From assembly GCA_031287525.1 (NCBI GenBank), contig JAITSU010000026.1, forward strand, positions 16,028 to 80,027: a stretch of DNA of 64,000 bases, given 5' to 3'. Shown piece after piece: positions 54,427-63,256 of this stretch. The translations under genes were made by a program, and so were the position numbers. Source of the DNA: Zoogloeaceae bacterium (GTDB lineage Bacteria; Pseudomonadota; Gammaproteobacteria; Burkholderiales; Rhodocyclaceae). The notes under the pieces were generated by a model. That model saw only the letters and a list, made by a program, of their open reading frames with translations, was not told the origin of the DNA and did not search any database. How positions within the stretch are numbered: the stretch's first letter is position 1; each line of letters begins with the position of its first letter.

Positions 54427-56754
54427 TCACTTCACAAACTCATACTCAAAGAGCCTAGGCACAATCTCAGCATTGTAATATGCCTTGACAAGCTCTTTCA
54501 GCCCATTTAACGCCGTGTGCAACTCCACATTGTCATAGATGGTTTCACCCGTTGTTTCATCCGTATATGAGGTATCTAATTCGGCGTATATCTGATAGAC
54601 TCCATATGTCAACGTGGGGCTATAGCCGCCATTATTGCGTTCGTTAGGCGTTGTGAGTTTGGCATACTTCAAGACCGTTTGCCATTGCTCAGATAGTGCT
54701 GTTTCAGCAACACTCATATCTAAGTTCTGTATGTCGTTGACTGCAAGCGTCGCGCCGTTTGTGGTATCAAAACATAATTCATTACGATAAAATCGCCCGT
54801 CGCTTCCCGTGAATGTTCTCATGTGGTTTTGCATCTCAAGGCAAGTAAAGAGCAAACATTTTAGCAGCCATTGCGACAATTTACCACTTGCAATATCGCG
54901 GGAAAACGCCGTCGAACCGTCCGCGCTTTTCATTATGCGGGCGCGTTCAGTCCAAGACCGATTATAAGTTATGTATCGGCTTGCACAGAACATCGGCAAC
55001 TTTTCGAGGTAGTTATCTTTACGCAAATGGAAACCATTCCCGTTATAAATACCAGCCGCCAAAAGACAGGCGTGTAAATCGGGGTTATCAAAGCCAGGAC
55101 CGTCAGCAACTAAATAACCAAGCAGATTATCATTATAAACGGGTTTAATCCGTTTTTTTATATTGTGGGCGACTTCTAAACCATCGTGTGCAATTAGTAT
55201 TCCATCCTCAATATCATCAGCAAATGTGCGCTTGTCGTAGTAGACCTCGCTGTAACTTGTGAAGACTTTCTTGATGGGCAGTTTTTCATGGTGCTTGGTT
55301 AGAACACCGTCCACAATATCATAGCCTGTCAAAGTCAATTCGGCGGTATTGTCGTCTGCATTAGCCCACAGAGCGCACATAATGCAAGCATCTATGTTCG
55401 TGTGGAAGTGACGACGGTTGAACGCGTAGCCGCCGATGAATTTCTTGTTTATGAGGTGTTGCGATTTCCAATACTTGACGGGTGAGAAGACAATATAACT
55501 GTCTGTCGGTTGACGCAAATAATACTTGAACCCGCTCCAAATAAAGGCGTTACCCATATCGTTGGATGGTGTCCCTCTTACCTTGCCTTTAATGTCCGCT
55601 TTCATAACGTCCAATATATAACTTGCTTTCCACGTTGCCGAGGATTTAGCTCCCGCGCCACGCCGTTGGTGTTCAGCAGACGTTGTTTCCGCATACGGGG
55701 GGTTTTCAAACAAGATAACCGTTATATTCGGGTTATCAATGTATTGCCTGATAATCGGATTTTCGATATATTCCCACGACAATGCATCCGCGCCCGTAAC
55801 AAGCCCTGCGTTGAAGGTGTCGGCGGTTTCAATCGGTGGAATAATCTCACGTACCCGCGAACCTACCAATTCTTGTAAAACCTTGTATTCGTAATATTCA
55901 ACCGTGGATACAATTGTATGTGATAATTCGTCATCGGTCATAACGATTTCCAAATTTCCTGTTCCGGCGCAGCGGTCAAGAATAATGTAATCATTGCCCG
56001 CAGGCACACGGGCGATAGCAAGCCGTACTAATTCAAGGGCTTTTTCAGCATACAAAGATGCGGTATAGAACGCGCCGAGGTTTTTCTTTAACAAGAAGTC
56101 ATTTAACTTATCCATAAGATAGTTAAATTTTACGTTTGTCTTGCCAGTGTACGGGATAAGGTAATCGGCGAAAACAACGGGCTTTCTTATCTCGCCGATT
56201 CTTTTATGCTTACCCGCGTCATCGCCTAAAAAATCCTCTTTACGCGCCGTAGGTACACGGCGGTAAAAGTGTTCTGCCCAACCGACAATACAATTTTCGT
56301 CAATGTGAATTTTCGTGAAGTTGTTTTCTCTGAGTAGTGCGACAAGGTGCGTTGTGTCCGTGGCGTTGCTCTCATAGTGCAACGTTTCAATAGCCCCCAT
56401 ACCGATAAAACCGGAATTGTTCTTTGACGCGCCGCCGCTGTACGGTTTTTCAATGGCAAGCAGATAGTCCACGCTATGGTATACCCACACCGTGGCGGCG
56501 TTCAAGTCGATTATCAGAATGTTAGCCGGTATCGGCTTACCCTTGATACGCATTGCCGACAAGTATTTGACGCATTGAAATAATACGGCATTCAAGTCGG
56601 TAACGTGTAGCTTGAATTCAAGCAAGTTGCCGTTTATAACGCCGTCGCTGTTGTCGGCTAATATATCCTCTATGTTAAGCGCGGGATTGACACGAGGCAA
56701 CACTCGACAGTAAAAGTCGAGTTGCCCATCCCGTTCCAAAATAAATTTGTCCAA
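54427..56754 (-). CDS. N6-adenine DNA methyltransferase with possible PD-(D/E)XK nuclease domain (type IIG-like)
   Basis: The 775-aa protein has methyltransferase motif I 'ILDRCAGTGNLEI' (residues 258-270) and catalytic motif IV 'LFENPPYAE' (N351-P-P-Y). At the N-terminus 'NSDGVINGNLLEFKLHV' looks like a D-x-n-ExK nuclease site (Glu46, Lys48). A single protein that both cuts and methylates would be type IIG. The C-terminal 300 residues would then be the target-recognition part. It is followed by the cytosine methyltransferase gene (TGATG junction). The nuclease call is inference from one short motif; the methyltransferase call is firm. Confidence 0.82.
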   Translation of the reverse strand: MDKFILERDGQLDFYCRVLPRVNPALNIEDILADNSDGVINGNLLEFKLHVTDLNAVLFQCVKYLSAMRIKGKPIPANILIIDLNAATVWVYHSVDYLLAIEKPYSGGASKNNSGFIGMGAIETLHYESNATDTTHLVALLRENNFTKIHIDENCIVGWAEHFYRRVPTARKEDFLGDDAGKHKRIGEIRKPVVFADYLIPYTGKTNVKFNYLMDKLNDFLLKKNLGAFYTASLYAEKALELVRLAIARVPAGNDYIILDRCAGTGNLEIVMTDDELSHTIVSTVEYYEYKVLQELVGSRVREIIPPIETADTFNAGLVTGADALSWEYIENPIIRQYIDNPNITVILFENPPYAETTSAEHQRRGAGAKSSATWKASYILDVMKADIKGKVRGTPSNDMGNAFIWSGFKYYLRQPTDSYIVFSPVKYWKSQHLINKKFIGGYAFNRRHFHTNIDACIMCALWANADDNTAELTLTGYDIVDGVLTKHHEKLPIKKVFTSYSEVYYDKRTFADDIEDGILIAHDGLEVAHNIKKRIKPVYNDNLLGYLVADGPGFDNPDLHACLLAAGIYNGNGFHLRKDNYLEKLPMFCASRYITYNRSWTERARIMKSADGSTAFSRDIASGKLSQWLLKCLLFTCLEMQNHMRTFTGSDGRFYRNELCFDTTNGATLAVNDIQNLDMSVAETALSEQWQTVLKYAKLTTPNERNNGGYSPTLTYGVYQIYAELDTSYTDETTGETIYDNVELHTALNGLKELVKAYYNAEIVPRLFEYEFVK

Positions 56755-56796
56755 AGCAAAACCTCCGTATCAAATGCTCTGTAATAAGGCTTCCGT

Positions 56797-57009
56797 TCAG
56801 CCTCGCGCATAGGCTTTTTTCGAGCTTTTCACAGCCTTGGTCCGCCCGTCAAGCAGTTTGGGTGTGTCTTTTGGTATGAGCCAATCACGACCTAACCGTA
56901 CCGCACCGCTGACAAGCCCTTTGGCGCACAGTTCCTGTATGCGTCTGTCGGTAATGCCCCGTTGCTCAGCGGCTTGCTGCGGTGTTATCCAATCTAAATC
57001 CATACTCAT
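56797..57009 (-). CDS. Small helix-turn-helix protein (excisionase/MerR-like)
   Basis: The 70-aa protein has a winged-HTH of the excisionase type: 'WITPQQAAEQRGITDRRIQE' then 'LCAKGLVSGAVRLGRDWLIP'. A short basic tail follows. Small regulators like this often control restriction-modification genes or excision of a mobile element. It heads the island transcript, 42 bases upstream of the large methyltransferase. The style ('GRDWLIPKDTPKLLDGRTK') is one I associate with Clostridia-like Firmicutes, which hints at the source of the island. Either M1 (57009) or M3 (57003) could be the start. Confidence 0.75.
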   Translation of the reverse strand: MSMDLDWITPQQAAEQRGITDRRIQELCAKGLVSGAVRLGRDWLIPKDTPKLLDGRTKAVKSSKKAYARG

Positions 57010-57039
57010 ACCCCGTCCATCTTAGATTCACTACTATAC

Positions 57040-57045
57040 ATTATA
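57040..57045 (-). promoter_or_regulatory. Candidate -10 box of the island operon
   Basis: A perfect TATAAT on the minus strand lies 31 bases before the HTH gene in an AT-rich gap (57010-57206). No good -35 hexamer is seen at 17 bases. Nearby TA-rich partial repeats could be a regulator site. The remaining gap to rdgB contains a 17-base element related to the left island edge and no gene. Confidence 0.45.
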
Positions 57046-57206
57046 CTACGGATTGCCGAATAATGCGATAGGAAAAATCTAAAAGTTAAAATATTTTCAT
57101 CTCGCTCCGAAACACCATTGGCGCGTATTTGTAAATTTTTTGTGAACCCGCGACAAACCTTCTTGACAAACTGCTCCTGAAGGAACCGAGGAGGAGATGG
57201 GGATTG

Positions 57207-57809
57207 TCACCTGCCACCTGACATCTGTTCCCTGATTCTAACCATCAATGCCGCAATCGCCTTGCCGCGATGGGAACGCTGGTTTTTCACGTCCGGCGGC
57301 AGTTCGGCGGAGGCGACGCCGCTTTCCAGATCGAGGAACAGGGGGTCGTAGCCGAAGCCGCCTTCGCCTTGGGGGGCGCGCAGGATTTCGCCCTGCCATT
57401 CGCCCTCGGCAATCAGGGGTTGCGGGTCTTCGGCGTGGCGCACCAGCGCCAGCAGGCTGACGAAACGGGCGCGGCGGTTGGGTTCGTTGTGCAGGGCGGT
57501 GAGCAGTTTTTCATTATTGCGTTGGTCGCTTTTCGGCTCTCCGGCGTAGCGGGCGGATTGCACGCCGGGCGCGCCCAACAAGGCGTCTACGCACAGACCG
57601 GAATCGTCCGCCAGCGCGGGCAGCCCCGTCGCGGCGGCGGCGTGACGCGCCTTGGCGAGCGCGTTTTCAAGAAAGGTGCAATGCGGCTCCTCGGCTTCGG
57701 AAACACCCAGTTCACCTTGCGGCACGAGTTCGATGCCCAAAGGCGTGAGTAGCGCCGCGAGTTCTTTCAGTTTTTTGGCATTGTTGGAGGCGAGGACAAG
57801 TTTTTGCAT
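57207..57809 (-). CDS. rdgB: XTP/dITP pyrophosphatase RdgB (HAM1)
   Basis: RdgB hydrolyses deaminated purine triphosphates (dITP, XTP) to monophosphates so that they are not built into DNA or RNA. The 200-aa protein has the N-terminal 'LVLASNNAKKLKELAALL', the metal/substrate motif 'ALADDSGLCVDALLGAPGVQ', 'GEGGFGYDPLFLD' and 'SHRGKAIAALM' near the end. Length and motifs are standard. It lies four bases before the next gene on the minus strand, and hemW, usually close by, is displaced by the restriction island. Confidence 0.96.
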   Translation of the reverse strand: MQKLVLASNNAKKLKELAALLTPLGIELVPQGELGVSEAEEPHCTFLENALAKARHAAAATGLPALADDSGLCVDALLGAPGVQSARYAGEPKSDQRNNEKLLTALHNEPNRRARFVSLLALVRHAEDPQPLIAEGEWQGEILRAPQGEGGFGYDPLFLDLESGVASAELPPDVKNQRSHRGKAIAALMVRIREQMSGGR

Positions 57810-57813
57810 GGGG

Positions 57814-58464
57814 TTATTTCAGCTTTTCGCCGGTGTAAGGGTTGTAGAGATAATCGGGGGGAAAGGAGGTTCCAGATTCTCCATTCATATTTTTCGCCAG
57901 ACTGGGGAGCGGCAGGTTCCAGGTAAAAATCCCATCGTCCAGTTGCAGGGAAACATTGGCGCTTTCCGAGTACGAAAAAAGTTTTTTGCCGTCGCTGCCT
58001 CTGGCGGGGAAAACGATAATTTGCGTTTCCCTGGATTGATCTTCCTTGCGGATGACTGCGCGTTTCATCCCTGCCAGTACGACATTCATCGCAACAGGCA
58101 GATCGCTGGCGTTTGCGGGCGCGATCCATTCCCCGTTATTGATTCGCATGGCAAAGCGCCGGGGCGCTTCCAATGTCAAGGTCTGTTCAAGTTTCTTATC
58201 CACGACCATGAAAATCGTATACTCATCCAGCGCCAGTAAAATTTGATTATGCAACGCGCGTTCTTCCTGCGACGCGTTTTGAACTTGGGATTCATAAACC
58301 ATCTTGAATAGCTCAGTCGGAAGTAGCCAGAGCATCCTGAGCCTGCCTTCACGCACCTGTATTTTCTGCACTTCAGAAAATGAGGAAAAGTCCATGCCGG
58401 CATCCGCCAAGGCGACGCTATTGCTGGCGCAAATAAAGAGCAGAGCTAAAAAGAGTTTTTTCAT
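57814..58464 (-). CDS. Secreted protein of unknown function
   Basis: The 216-aa protein has a clear signal peptide ('MKKLFLALLFICASNSVALA', cut near residue 20) and no further membrane segment, so it is periplasmic or secreted. The rest is a mix of strands and short helices ('LEQTLTLEAPRRFAMRINNG'). I do not recognise the family. It sits between rph and rdgB, 26 bases after the former's stop and four bases before the latter's start, and should be co-transcribed with both. GC is slightly lower than in those neighbours. Confidence 0.75.
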   Translation of the reverse strand: MKKLFLALLFICASNSVALADAGMDFSSFSEVQKIQVREGRLRMLWLLPTELFKMVYESQVQNASQEERALHNQILLALDEYTIFMVVDKKLEQTLTLEAPRRFAMRINNGEWIAPANASDLPVAMNVVLAGMKRAVIRKEDQSRETQIIVFPARGSDGKKLFSYSESANVSLQLDDGIFTWNLPLPSLAKNMNGESGTSFPPDYLYNPYTGEKLK

Positions 58465-58489
58465 GATTTTTCTTTCGTGAGGGCGCGGC

Positions 58490-59206
58490 TCATTCCGCCA
58501 GCGCCTTTTGCTGCAACTTAATCAACTGGCGGATGCCGCCTTGCGCAAGGTCGAGCAGGGTATTCATCTGTTCGCGGGTGAAGGGTTCGCCTTCGGCGGT
58601 GCCCTGGATTTCGACGATGCCGCCTTTGCCAGTCATCACGACGTTCATGTCGGTGTCGCAACTGGAATCTTCGGGGTAGTCGAGGTCGAGGACGGGGGAA
58701 CCCGCGACCATGCCGACGGAAACGGCGGCAACGTGGTCGCGGATGGGCATGGCGGCGATTTTGCAGGCCGCGACCAGCCGTTCGCAGGCGTCGGAGAGCG
58801 CTACCCACGCGCCCGTGATGGACGCGCAGCGGGTGCCGCCGTCGGCTTGCAGCACGTCGCAGTCGATGATGATTTGGCGCTCACCCAGGGCGGAAAGGTC
58901 GATGACGGCGCGTAGGGAACGTCCAATCAGGCGTTGAATTTCCTGTGTGCGTCCGGTCTGCTTGCCTTTGGCGGCTTCGCGGGCGGAACGGGTGTGGGTG
59001 GCGCGCGGCAACATGCCGTATTCCGCCGTCACCCAGCCCTGCCCCTTGCCGCGCAGGAAGGGAGGCACGTTTTCTTCGACGCTGGCGGTGCAGAGGACGC
59101 GGGTGCCGCCCATTTCGACCAGCACCGAACCTTCGGCGTGGCGGGTGTAGCGGCGGACGAGGGTGACGGGGCGCAATTCGTCGTTGGCGCGCTGGCTGGG
59201 TCGCAT
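58490..59206 (-). CDS. rph: Ribonuclease PH
   Basis: RNase PH is a phosphate-dependent 3'-5' exonuclease that matures tRNA ends. The start at 59206 (238 aa, '[16 protein letters not shown]') has AAGGA seven bases upstream; the open frame to 59476 is a run-through of the phosphatase gene. Motifs are '[20 protein letters not shown]', '[17 protein letters not shown]', '[17 protein letters not shown]', '[16 protein letters not shown]' and '[17 protein letters not shown]'. Complete and of normal length. Confidence 0.96.
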   Translation of the reverse strand: MRPSQRANDELRPVTLVRRYTRHAEGSVLVEMGGTRVLCTASVEENVPPFLRGKGQGWVTAEYGMLPRATHTRSAREAAKGKQTGRTQEIQRLIGRSLRAVIDLSALGERQIIIDCDVLQADGGTRCASITGAWVALSDACERLVAACKIAAMPIRDHVAAVSVGMVAGSPVLDLDYPEDSSCDTDMNVVMTGKGGIVEIQGTAEGEPFTREQMNTLLDLAQGGIRQLIKLQQKALAE

Positions 59207-59217
59207 GGCGGATTCCT

Positions 59218-60135
59218 TCATTTTTTGAAGCTGTATTTGTCGATGGCGGCGCGGATTTCTTCGATGGCGCGTTCGATTTCGTCGTCGGAAAGGTCGGATT
59301 TGTAATGGGGGTTGCGCCCGAATTCGTCCAGTTGCGTGGTAAATTCGTTCAGCCCCATCGTTTGCGTAGACACGGAACTGCGCGTTAATTCCGAATAGGT
59401 ATCTTCCCAACGCACGACGACCATGGAAAGGTTGTCGCCATGCGCGCCCGCCCACTGTTCCACCCTGTCCATGCACTGCGGCACGGCTTGCAGCAGATTG
59501 GGATGTTGCAGACTTCGCGCCAGAATATCATTGGGCAACATGCCCCAGATGCCGTCGGTGCACAACGCGATGATGTCGCCCGCTTGCAGCGGCGTTTTGC
59601 GCGAGCATTCCACTTCCGGCATATGCGTACCGCCCAGGCAACTGTAGACCTTGTTGCGTTCCGGGTGGTTTTCCGCCTGTTCCTGGGTAATCAGACCTTC
59701 GTCGACCATCAGTTGCACCTGCGAATGGTCGCGCGTGCGGGCGACGACGTTGCCCTGACGAATCAGATAGAGGCGCGAATCGCCCGCGTGCGCCCAATAC
59801 GCCACATTATCCTGGATGACGCAGGCGACGATGGTGGTGCGCGGCGAATCCTTGAGTTTGTGGGCTTCGCAATAGCTGAGAATGGCGTGGTGCGCGTTGC
59901 CGATGTTTTTTTGCAGGAACCAGAAGGGGTCTTCCAGCTTGGGTTGCGCCTCGCGCTGAAAGGCGGCGGTCATGGTTTGCACCGCGATTTGCGCGGCGAC
60001 TTCGCCGTAAAAATGTCCGCCCATGCCGTCGGCGACGACCATCAACAGAGCGTCGCGCGAATAGCAATGCGCCAGCCGGTCTTCGTTGTTTTTGCGGCCG
60101 CCTTGTCGGCTTTCCTGATAAATGGTGAATCGCAT
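59218..60135 (-). CDS. PP2C-type protein phosphatase
   Basis: The 305-aa serine/threonine phosphatase has the PP2C metal motifs: '[12 protein letters not shown]' (first Asp), '[19 protein letters not shown]', '[13 protein letters not shown]', '[11 protein letters not shown]' and '[13 protein letters not shown]'. A C-terminal acidic helix of 60 residues follows the catalytic domain. It lies just downstream of a Ser/Thr kinase gene (33 bases), so the two probably act on the same proteins, as in PppA/PpkA pairs. It ends 12 bases before rph. Confidence 0.93.
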   Translation of the reverse strand: MRFTIYQESRQGGRKNNEDRLAHCYSRDALLMVVADGMGGHFYGEVAAQIAVQTMTAAFQREAQPKLEDPFWFLQKNIGNAHHAILSYCEAHKLKDSPRTTIVACVIQDNVAYWAHAGDSRLYLIRQGNVVARTRDHSQVQLMVDEGLITQEQAENHPERNKVYSCLGGTHMPEVECSRKTPLQAGDIIALCTDGIWGMLPNDILARSLQHPNLLQAVPQCMDRVEQWAGAHGDNLSMVVVRWEDTYSELTRSSVSTQTMGLNEFTTQLDEFGRNPHYKSDLSDDEIERAIEEIRAAIDKYSFKK

Positions 60136-60168
60136 GTCGGGGGGTTCCGTGGGTGAGTGGGTGTTTTT

Positions 60169-61116
60169 TTACTTTTTACGTTGACCAAAAAGGCGACCGA
60201 ACCAGGAGGTTTGCGCCGGTTTGTCCGCCTGCGCCGGAGGCGCGCCATGTTCAGCCAGCGCCTTTTGCAAGGCGAAAGCCGTTTGCGGGCGATACAGATG
60301 ATTCAGATTCAGACACCAGTCGATGGTTTCCAGCAGATGATCGGAAAGCTGACCCTCCCAACGCACCATCGCCGGAATCATCTGGTCTTTTTGCAGACGC
60401 TCGTCCGCCGGTTGCGGCGTTTGTCCGGCGAGACAGGCATACATGGTCGCGCCGACGCTATACACATCGCTCCACGGTCCCAGGGTTTTGCGCTCGCCAT
60501 AATGTTCGGGCGAGGCGAAACCCGGCGTGTACATCGGCTTCAATATCGGCGTGTCGGAGAGTAGCGTCTGCCGGGCCGCGCCGAAATCGAGCAGCACCGG
60601 CGTGTTGTCCGTGCGGAGATAAACATTGGAAGGCTTGATGTCGAGATGCAGCAGCTTGTTGCTATGCACCACGCGCAGCCCGTTCAACAGGCGCACAAAC
60701 ACGCCGCGAATGAAGCGTTCGGAAATGTGTCCCAGATGCTTGTGGATGAACTCCTGCAAGGTGCGCCCCTGCTCGTATTCCATCACCATGTACACCGTAT
60801 CGTTGGCGCGGAAAAAATTGATCACGCGCACCACATTCGGATGCGAAAGCTTGGCGAGCGCCCGACCTTCCTCAAAAAAACACTTCATGCCGTAGCGAAA
60901 CGCGCCCAGATGTTCCGCCGGAATCACTGGCTTGGTCTGCCCGTCGCCGCGCAGGGCGAGGCTGTTGGGCAGGTATTCCTTGATGGCGACATCCTTGCGC
61001 TCCTTGTCCTGCGCCAGATAGACAATAGAAAAACCGCCCAGGGAAAGCTGGCGGTCTATGGTGTAATCCTCTATCTGGAAACCGCCCGGCAGGGCGGCGT
61101 TGGTTTGTTGACCCAT
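60169..61116 (-). CDS. Serine/threonine protein kinase (Hanks type)
   Basis: The 315-aa cytosolic kinase (start 61116) shows the glycine loop 'LSLGGFSIVYLAQ', the ATP lysine in 'DVAIKEYLP', the catalytic loop 'LLHLDIKPSNVYL' and 'PVLLDFGAARQ' (DFG), then 'YTPGFASPEH'. The loop lacks the usual Arg before Asp (HLD, not HRD), so it is a non-RD kinase that may not need activation-loop phosphorylation. No sensor domain or membrane segment is present. It is followed by a PP2C phosphatase gene. Confidence 0.92.
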   Translation of the reverse strand: MGQQTNAALPGGFQIEDYTIDRQLSLGGFSIVYLAQDKERKDVAIKEYLPNSLALRGDGQTKPVIPAEHLGAFRYGMKCFFEEGRALAKLSHPNVVRVINFFRANDTVYMVMEYEQGRTLQEFIHKHLGHISERFIRGVFVRLLNGLRVVHSNKLLHLDIKPSNVYLRTDNTPVLLDFGAARQTLLSDTPILKPMYTPGFASPEHYGERKTLGPWSDVYSVGATMYACLAGQTPQPADERLQKDQMIPAMVRWEGQLSDHLLETIDWCLNLNHLYRPQTAFALQKALAEHGAPPAQADKPAQTSWFGRLFGQRKK

Positions 61117-61265
61117 CGTGATGGCAGGTAAGATTGCAGGTATGATTGTCGCTCTTCCGGCATTGTCCGGTCTTGGCGACGGACTGTAAAGCCATTCTTC
61201 GATGGCGGTTTTAGCGAAGGCGCGAACTTTTCCTCTCAACATCCAACCCTGATGGCGATTTCACG

Positions 61266-62141
61266 ATGATTCACAGCATGACTGGCTACGCCGCCAGAAC
61301 CCTGAGCGATGGCAACATCACCCTGCACATGGAATTGCGAAGCGTCAATTCCCGTTTTCTGGACTTGCATTTTCGCGTCGCGGACAACCTTGCCGCCTTT
61401 GAAACCGGCGTGCGCGAAAAACTCACCGCCCGCCTGGGACGCGGCAAGGTCGAATGTCGCCTCTCCTTTACCCTCTCCGAACAGGGCGAAGGCGCGATAC
61501 TCGACCCGCAAAAACTGGCATGGCTGCAAACGCAGGAAGCGCAAATCCGCGCCATCCTGCCGGAAGCCCTGCCCCTTACCGTCAGCGACATCCTGCGCTG
61601 GCCGGGCGCGTTCAGTCAGGAGCGCGTGGACTTCTCCACGCTCGAACCCGCCATTGCCCGATTAACCGCCGAAACCCTGGACGAATTCATCGCCTCCCGC
61701 GCCCGCGAAGGCGCAAAACTCGCCGCGCTGATCGAGGAGCGGGGCGAACAGATGCGCGCCATCGTCACCCGCGTCGCCCCCCTGATTCCCGCCGCCCAGG
61801 TCGCCCTGAGCGAAAAACTGCACGCCCGCCTCTCCGACACCGTGCGCGACCTTGGCGTCAATATCGACAAAGGCAGAATCCTGCAAGAAGTCGCCCTGTT
61901 CGCCGCCCGCATCGACGTAGACGAAGAACTCTCCCGCCTCGCCACTCATCTGGACGAACTCACCCACATCCTGAAAACCGGCGGCGCCGTCGGCAAACGT
62001 CTGGATTTTTTAATGCAGGAATTCAACCGCGAAGCCAATACCCTGGGTTCAAAAGCCGCCGTTTCCGAAGTCACCCAGGCGGCGATGGATTTGAAACTCC
62101 TCATCGAACAAACGCGCGAACAAGTGCAAAATCTGGAATAA
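61266..62141 (+). CDS. yicC: YicC/YloC family endoribonuclease
   Basis: The 291-aa protein matches YicC over its length: the N-terminal 'MIHSMTGYAARTLSDGNITL', 'ELRSVNSRFLDLHFRVADNL', and the C-terminal DUF1732 part 'RLDFLMQEFNREANTLGSKA'. YicC was recently described as an RNase that can act on small RNAs. It is divergent from the kinase gene, and followed by the CoA-binding gene after 13 bases on the same strand. gmk, which often follows, is not here. Confidence 0.94.
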   Translation: MIHSMTGYAARTLSDGNITLHMELRSVNSRFLDLHFRVADNLAAFETGVREKLTARLGRGKVECRLSFTLSEQGEGAILDPQKLAWLQTQEAQIRAILPEALPLTVSDILRWPGAFSQERVDFSTLEPAIARLTAETLDEFIASRAREGAKLAALIEERGEQMRAIVTRVAPLIPAAQVALSEKLHARLSDTVRDLGVNIDKGRILQEVALFAARIDVDEELSRLATHLDELTHILKTGGAVGKRLDFLMQEFNREANTLGSKAAVSEVTQAAMDLKLLIEQTREQVQNLE

Positions 62142-62154
62142 GGAAGGCTAAACC

Positions 62155-62652
62155 ATGCTGACGGACGACCATGACCTTCGCCAATTGCTGCAAAAAATCC
62201 GGACGATCGCGGTTGTCGGACTCTCCGATAAAACCGATCGACCGAGCAATGCCGTCGCGCAATACCTGTTGCGGGCGGGGTACACCGTTATTCCGGTCAA
62301 TCCGGCAAAAACGGAAATCCTGGGGCTGACCTGTTACCCCGATCTCGCGGCGGTTCCCGTACACATCGACCTCGTAGATGTCTTCCGCCGTTCCGAAGAC
62401 GCCGCTTGCGTTACAGAAGCGGCGGTCAAAGCAGGCGCCGGGGCAATCTGGCTGCAACTGGGGGTGATTTCTCCCGAAGCGGTATCCATCGCTGAAAAAG
62501 CAGGTCTGGCGGCGGTGATGGATCGCTGCGCCGAAATCGAACACTGGCGCTTGATTGGTGAAACGCGCAAGGACGCAAAATCGCTCGCGTCGGCGGTCTA
62601 CTGCCCGTTGCCGCAGCGCGGGAGCGCGTCTCGCTCCGGCACAGAACATTGA
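62155..62652 (+). CDS. CoA-binding domain protein (YccU-like)
   Basis: The 165-aa protein is a single Rossmann-type CoA-binding domain like E. coli YccU: 'IAVVGLSDKTDRPSNAVAQY', 'YTVIPVNPAKTEILGL', 'DLVDVFRRSEDAACVTEAAV', 'IWLQLGVISPEA' and 'DRCAEIEHWRL'. A good ribosome site (AAGGA) precedes the ATG. Its function is unknown. The last 20 residues or so ('LPQRGSASRSGTEH') are specific to this genome. It lies 12 bases before the heptose adenylyltransferase gene. Confidence 0.9.
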   Translation: MLTDDHDLRQLLQKIRTIAVVGLSDKTDRPSNAVAQYLLRAGYTVIPVNPAKTEILGLTCYPDLAAVPVHIDLVDVFRRSEDAACVTEAAVKAGAGAIWLQLGVISPEAVSIAEKAGLAAVMDRCAEIEHWRLIGETRKDAKSLASAVYCPLPQRGSASRSGTEH

Positions 62653-62663
62653 GTCCATGCAAA

Positions 62664-63155
62664 ATGACAGAAACCTATGCCCCGCCAAATTTTGAAACCA
62701 AAATCTGCTCCCCCGATGAGCTTGCCCGTCGCGCTGCCCAACTGCCTGCCGCGCGGGTGTTCACCAACGGCTGTTTCGACATCCTGCATCGGGGGCATGT
62801 GACCTATCTCTCTCAGGCGCGCTCGCTTGGCGCGTCCCTGATTGTGCTGGTCAATTCGGATGCTTCGGTCAAGCGTCAGGGCAAGGGCGATGACCGTCCT
62901 GTTAATGTGTTGGAAGATCGTATGGCGGTGCTGGCGGCGCTGGAATGCGTGAGTCTGGTGAGTTGGTTCGAGGAAGACACGCCACTCGCCCCCATCCTCG
63001 CCTGCCAACCGGAAATTCTGGTCAAGGGCGGCGACTGGTCGATAGAGCGCATCGTCGGCGCTGCCGAAGTTTCAGCGTGGGGCGGCAAGGCGCGCTCCAT
63101 TCCCTTCCTGCACCAAAAATCCACGACGGCGTTATTAGAGAAGATACGCGGGTAG
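62664..63155 (+). CDS. hldE: D-glycero-beta-D-manno-heptose 1-phosphate adenylyltransferase (RfaE domain II)
   Basis: The 163-aa enzyme transfers AMP to heptose-1-phosphate, forming ADP-heptose for lipopolysaccharide inner core. The nucleotidyltransferase site is 'VFTNGCFDILHRGHVTYLSQ' (HxGH), with 'LIVLVNSDASVKRQGKG' and 'PEILVKGGDW' further on. Only the adenylyltransferase half of HldE (RfaE2/HldC) is encoded; the kinase half must lie elsewhere. Start at ATG 62664; an in-frame TTG at 62649 is less likely. Confidence 0.93.
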   Translation: MTETYAPPNFETKICSPDELARRAAQLPAARVFTNGCFDILHRGHVTYLSQARSLGASLIVLVNSDASVKRQGKGDDRPVNVLEDRMAVLAALECVSLVSWFEEDTPLAPILACQPEILVKGGDWSIERIVGAAEVSAWGGKARSIPFLHQKSTTALLEKIRG

Positions 63156-63256
63156 GATGAAACAGGGCGGGGCGTTCCTTCGCCGCAGTCGCTTTTTGTG
63201 CCGGGCACATCTCAAAGACGAGACGATGAGCAACCGGAAAAACAGGGTAAAAATAC

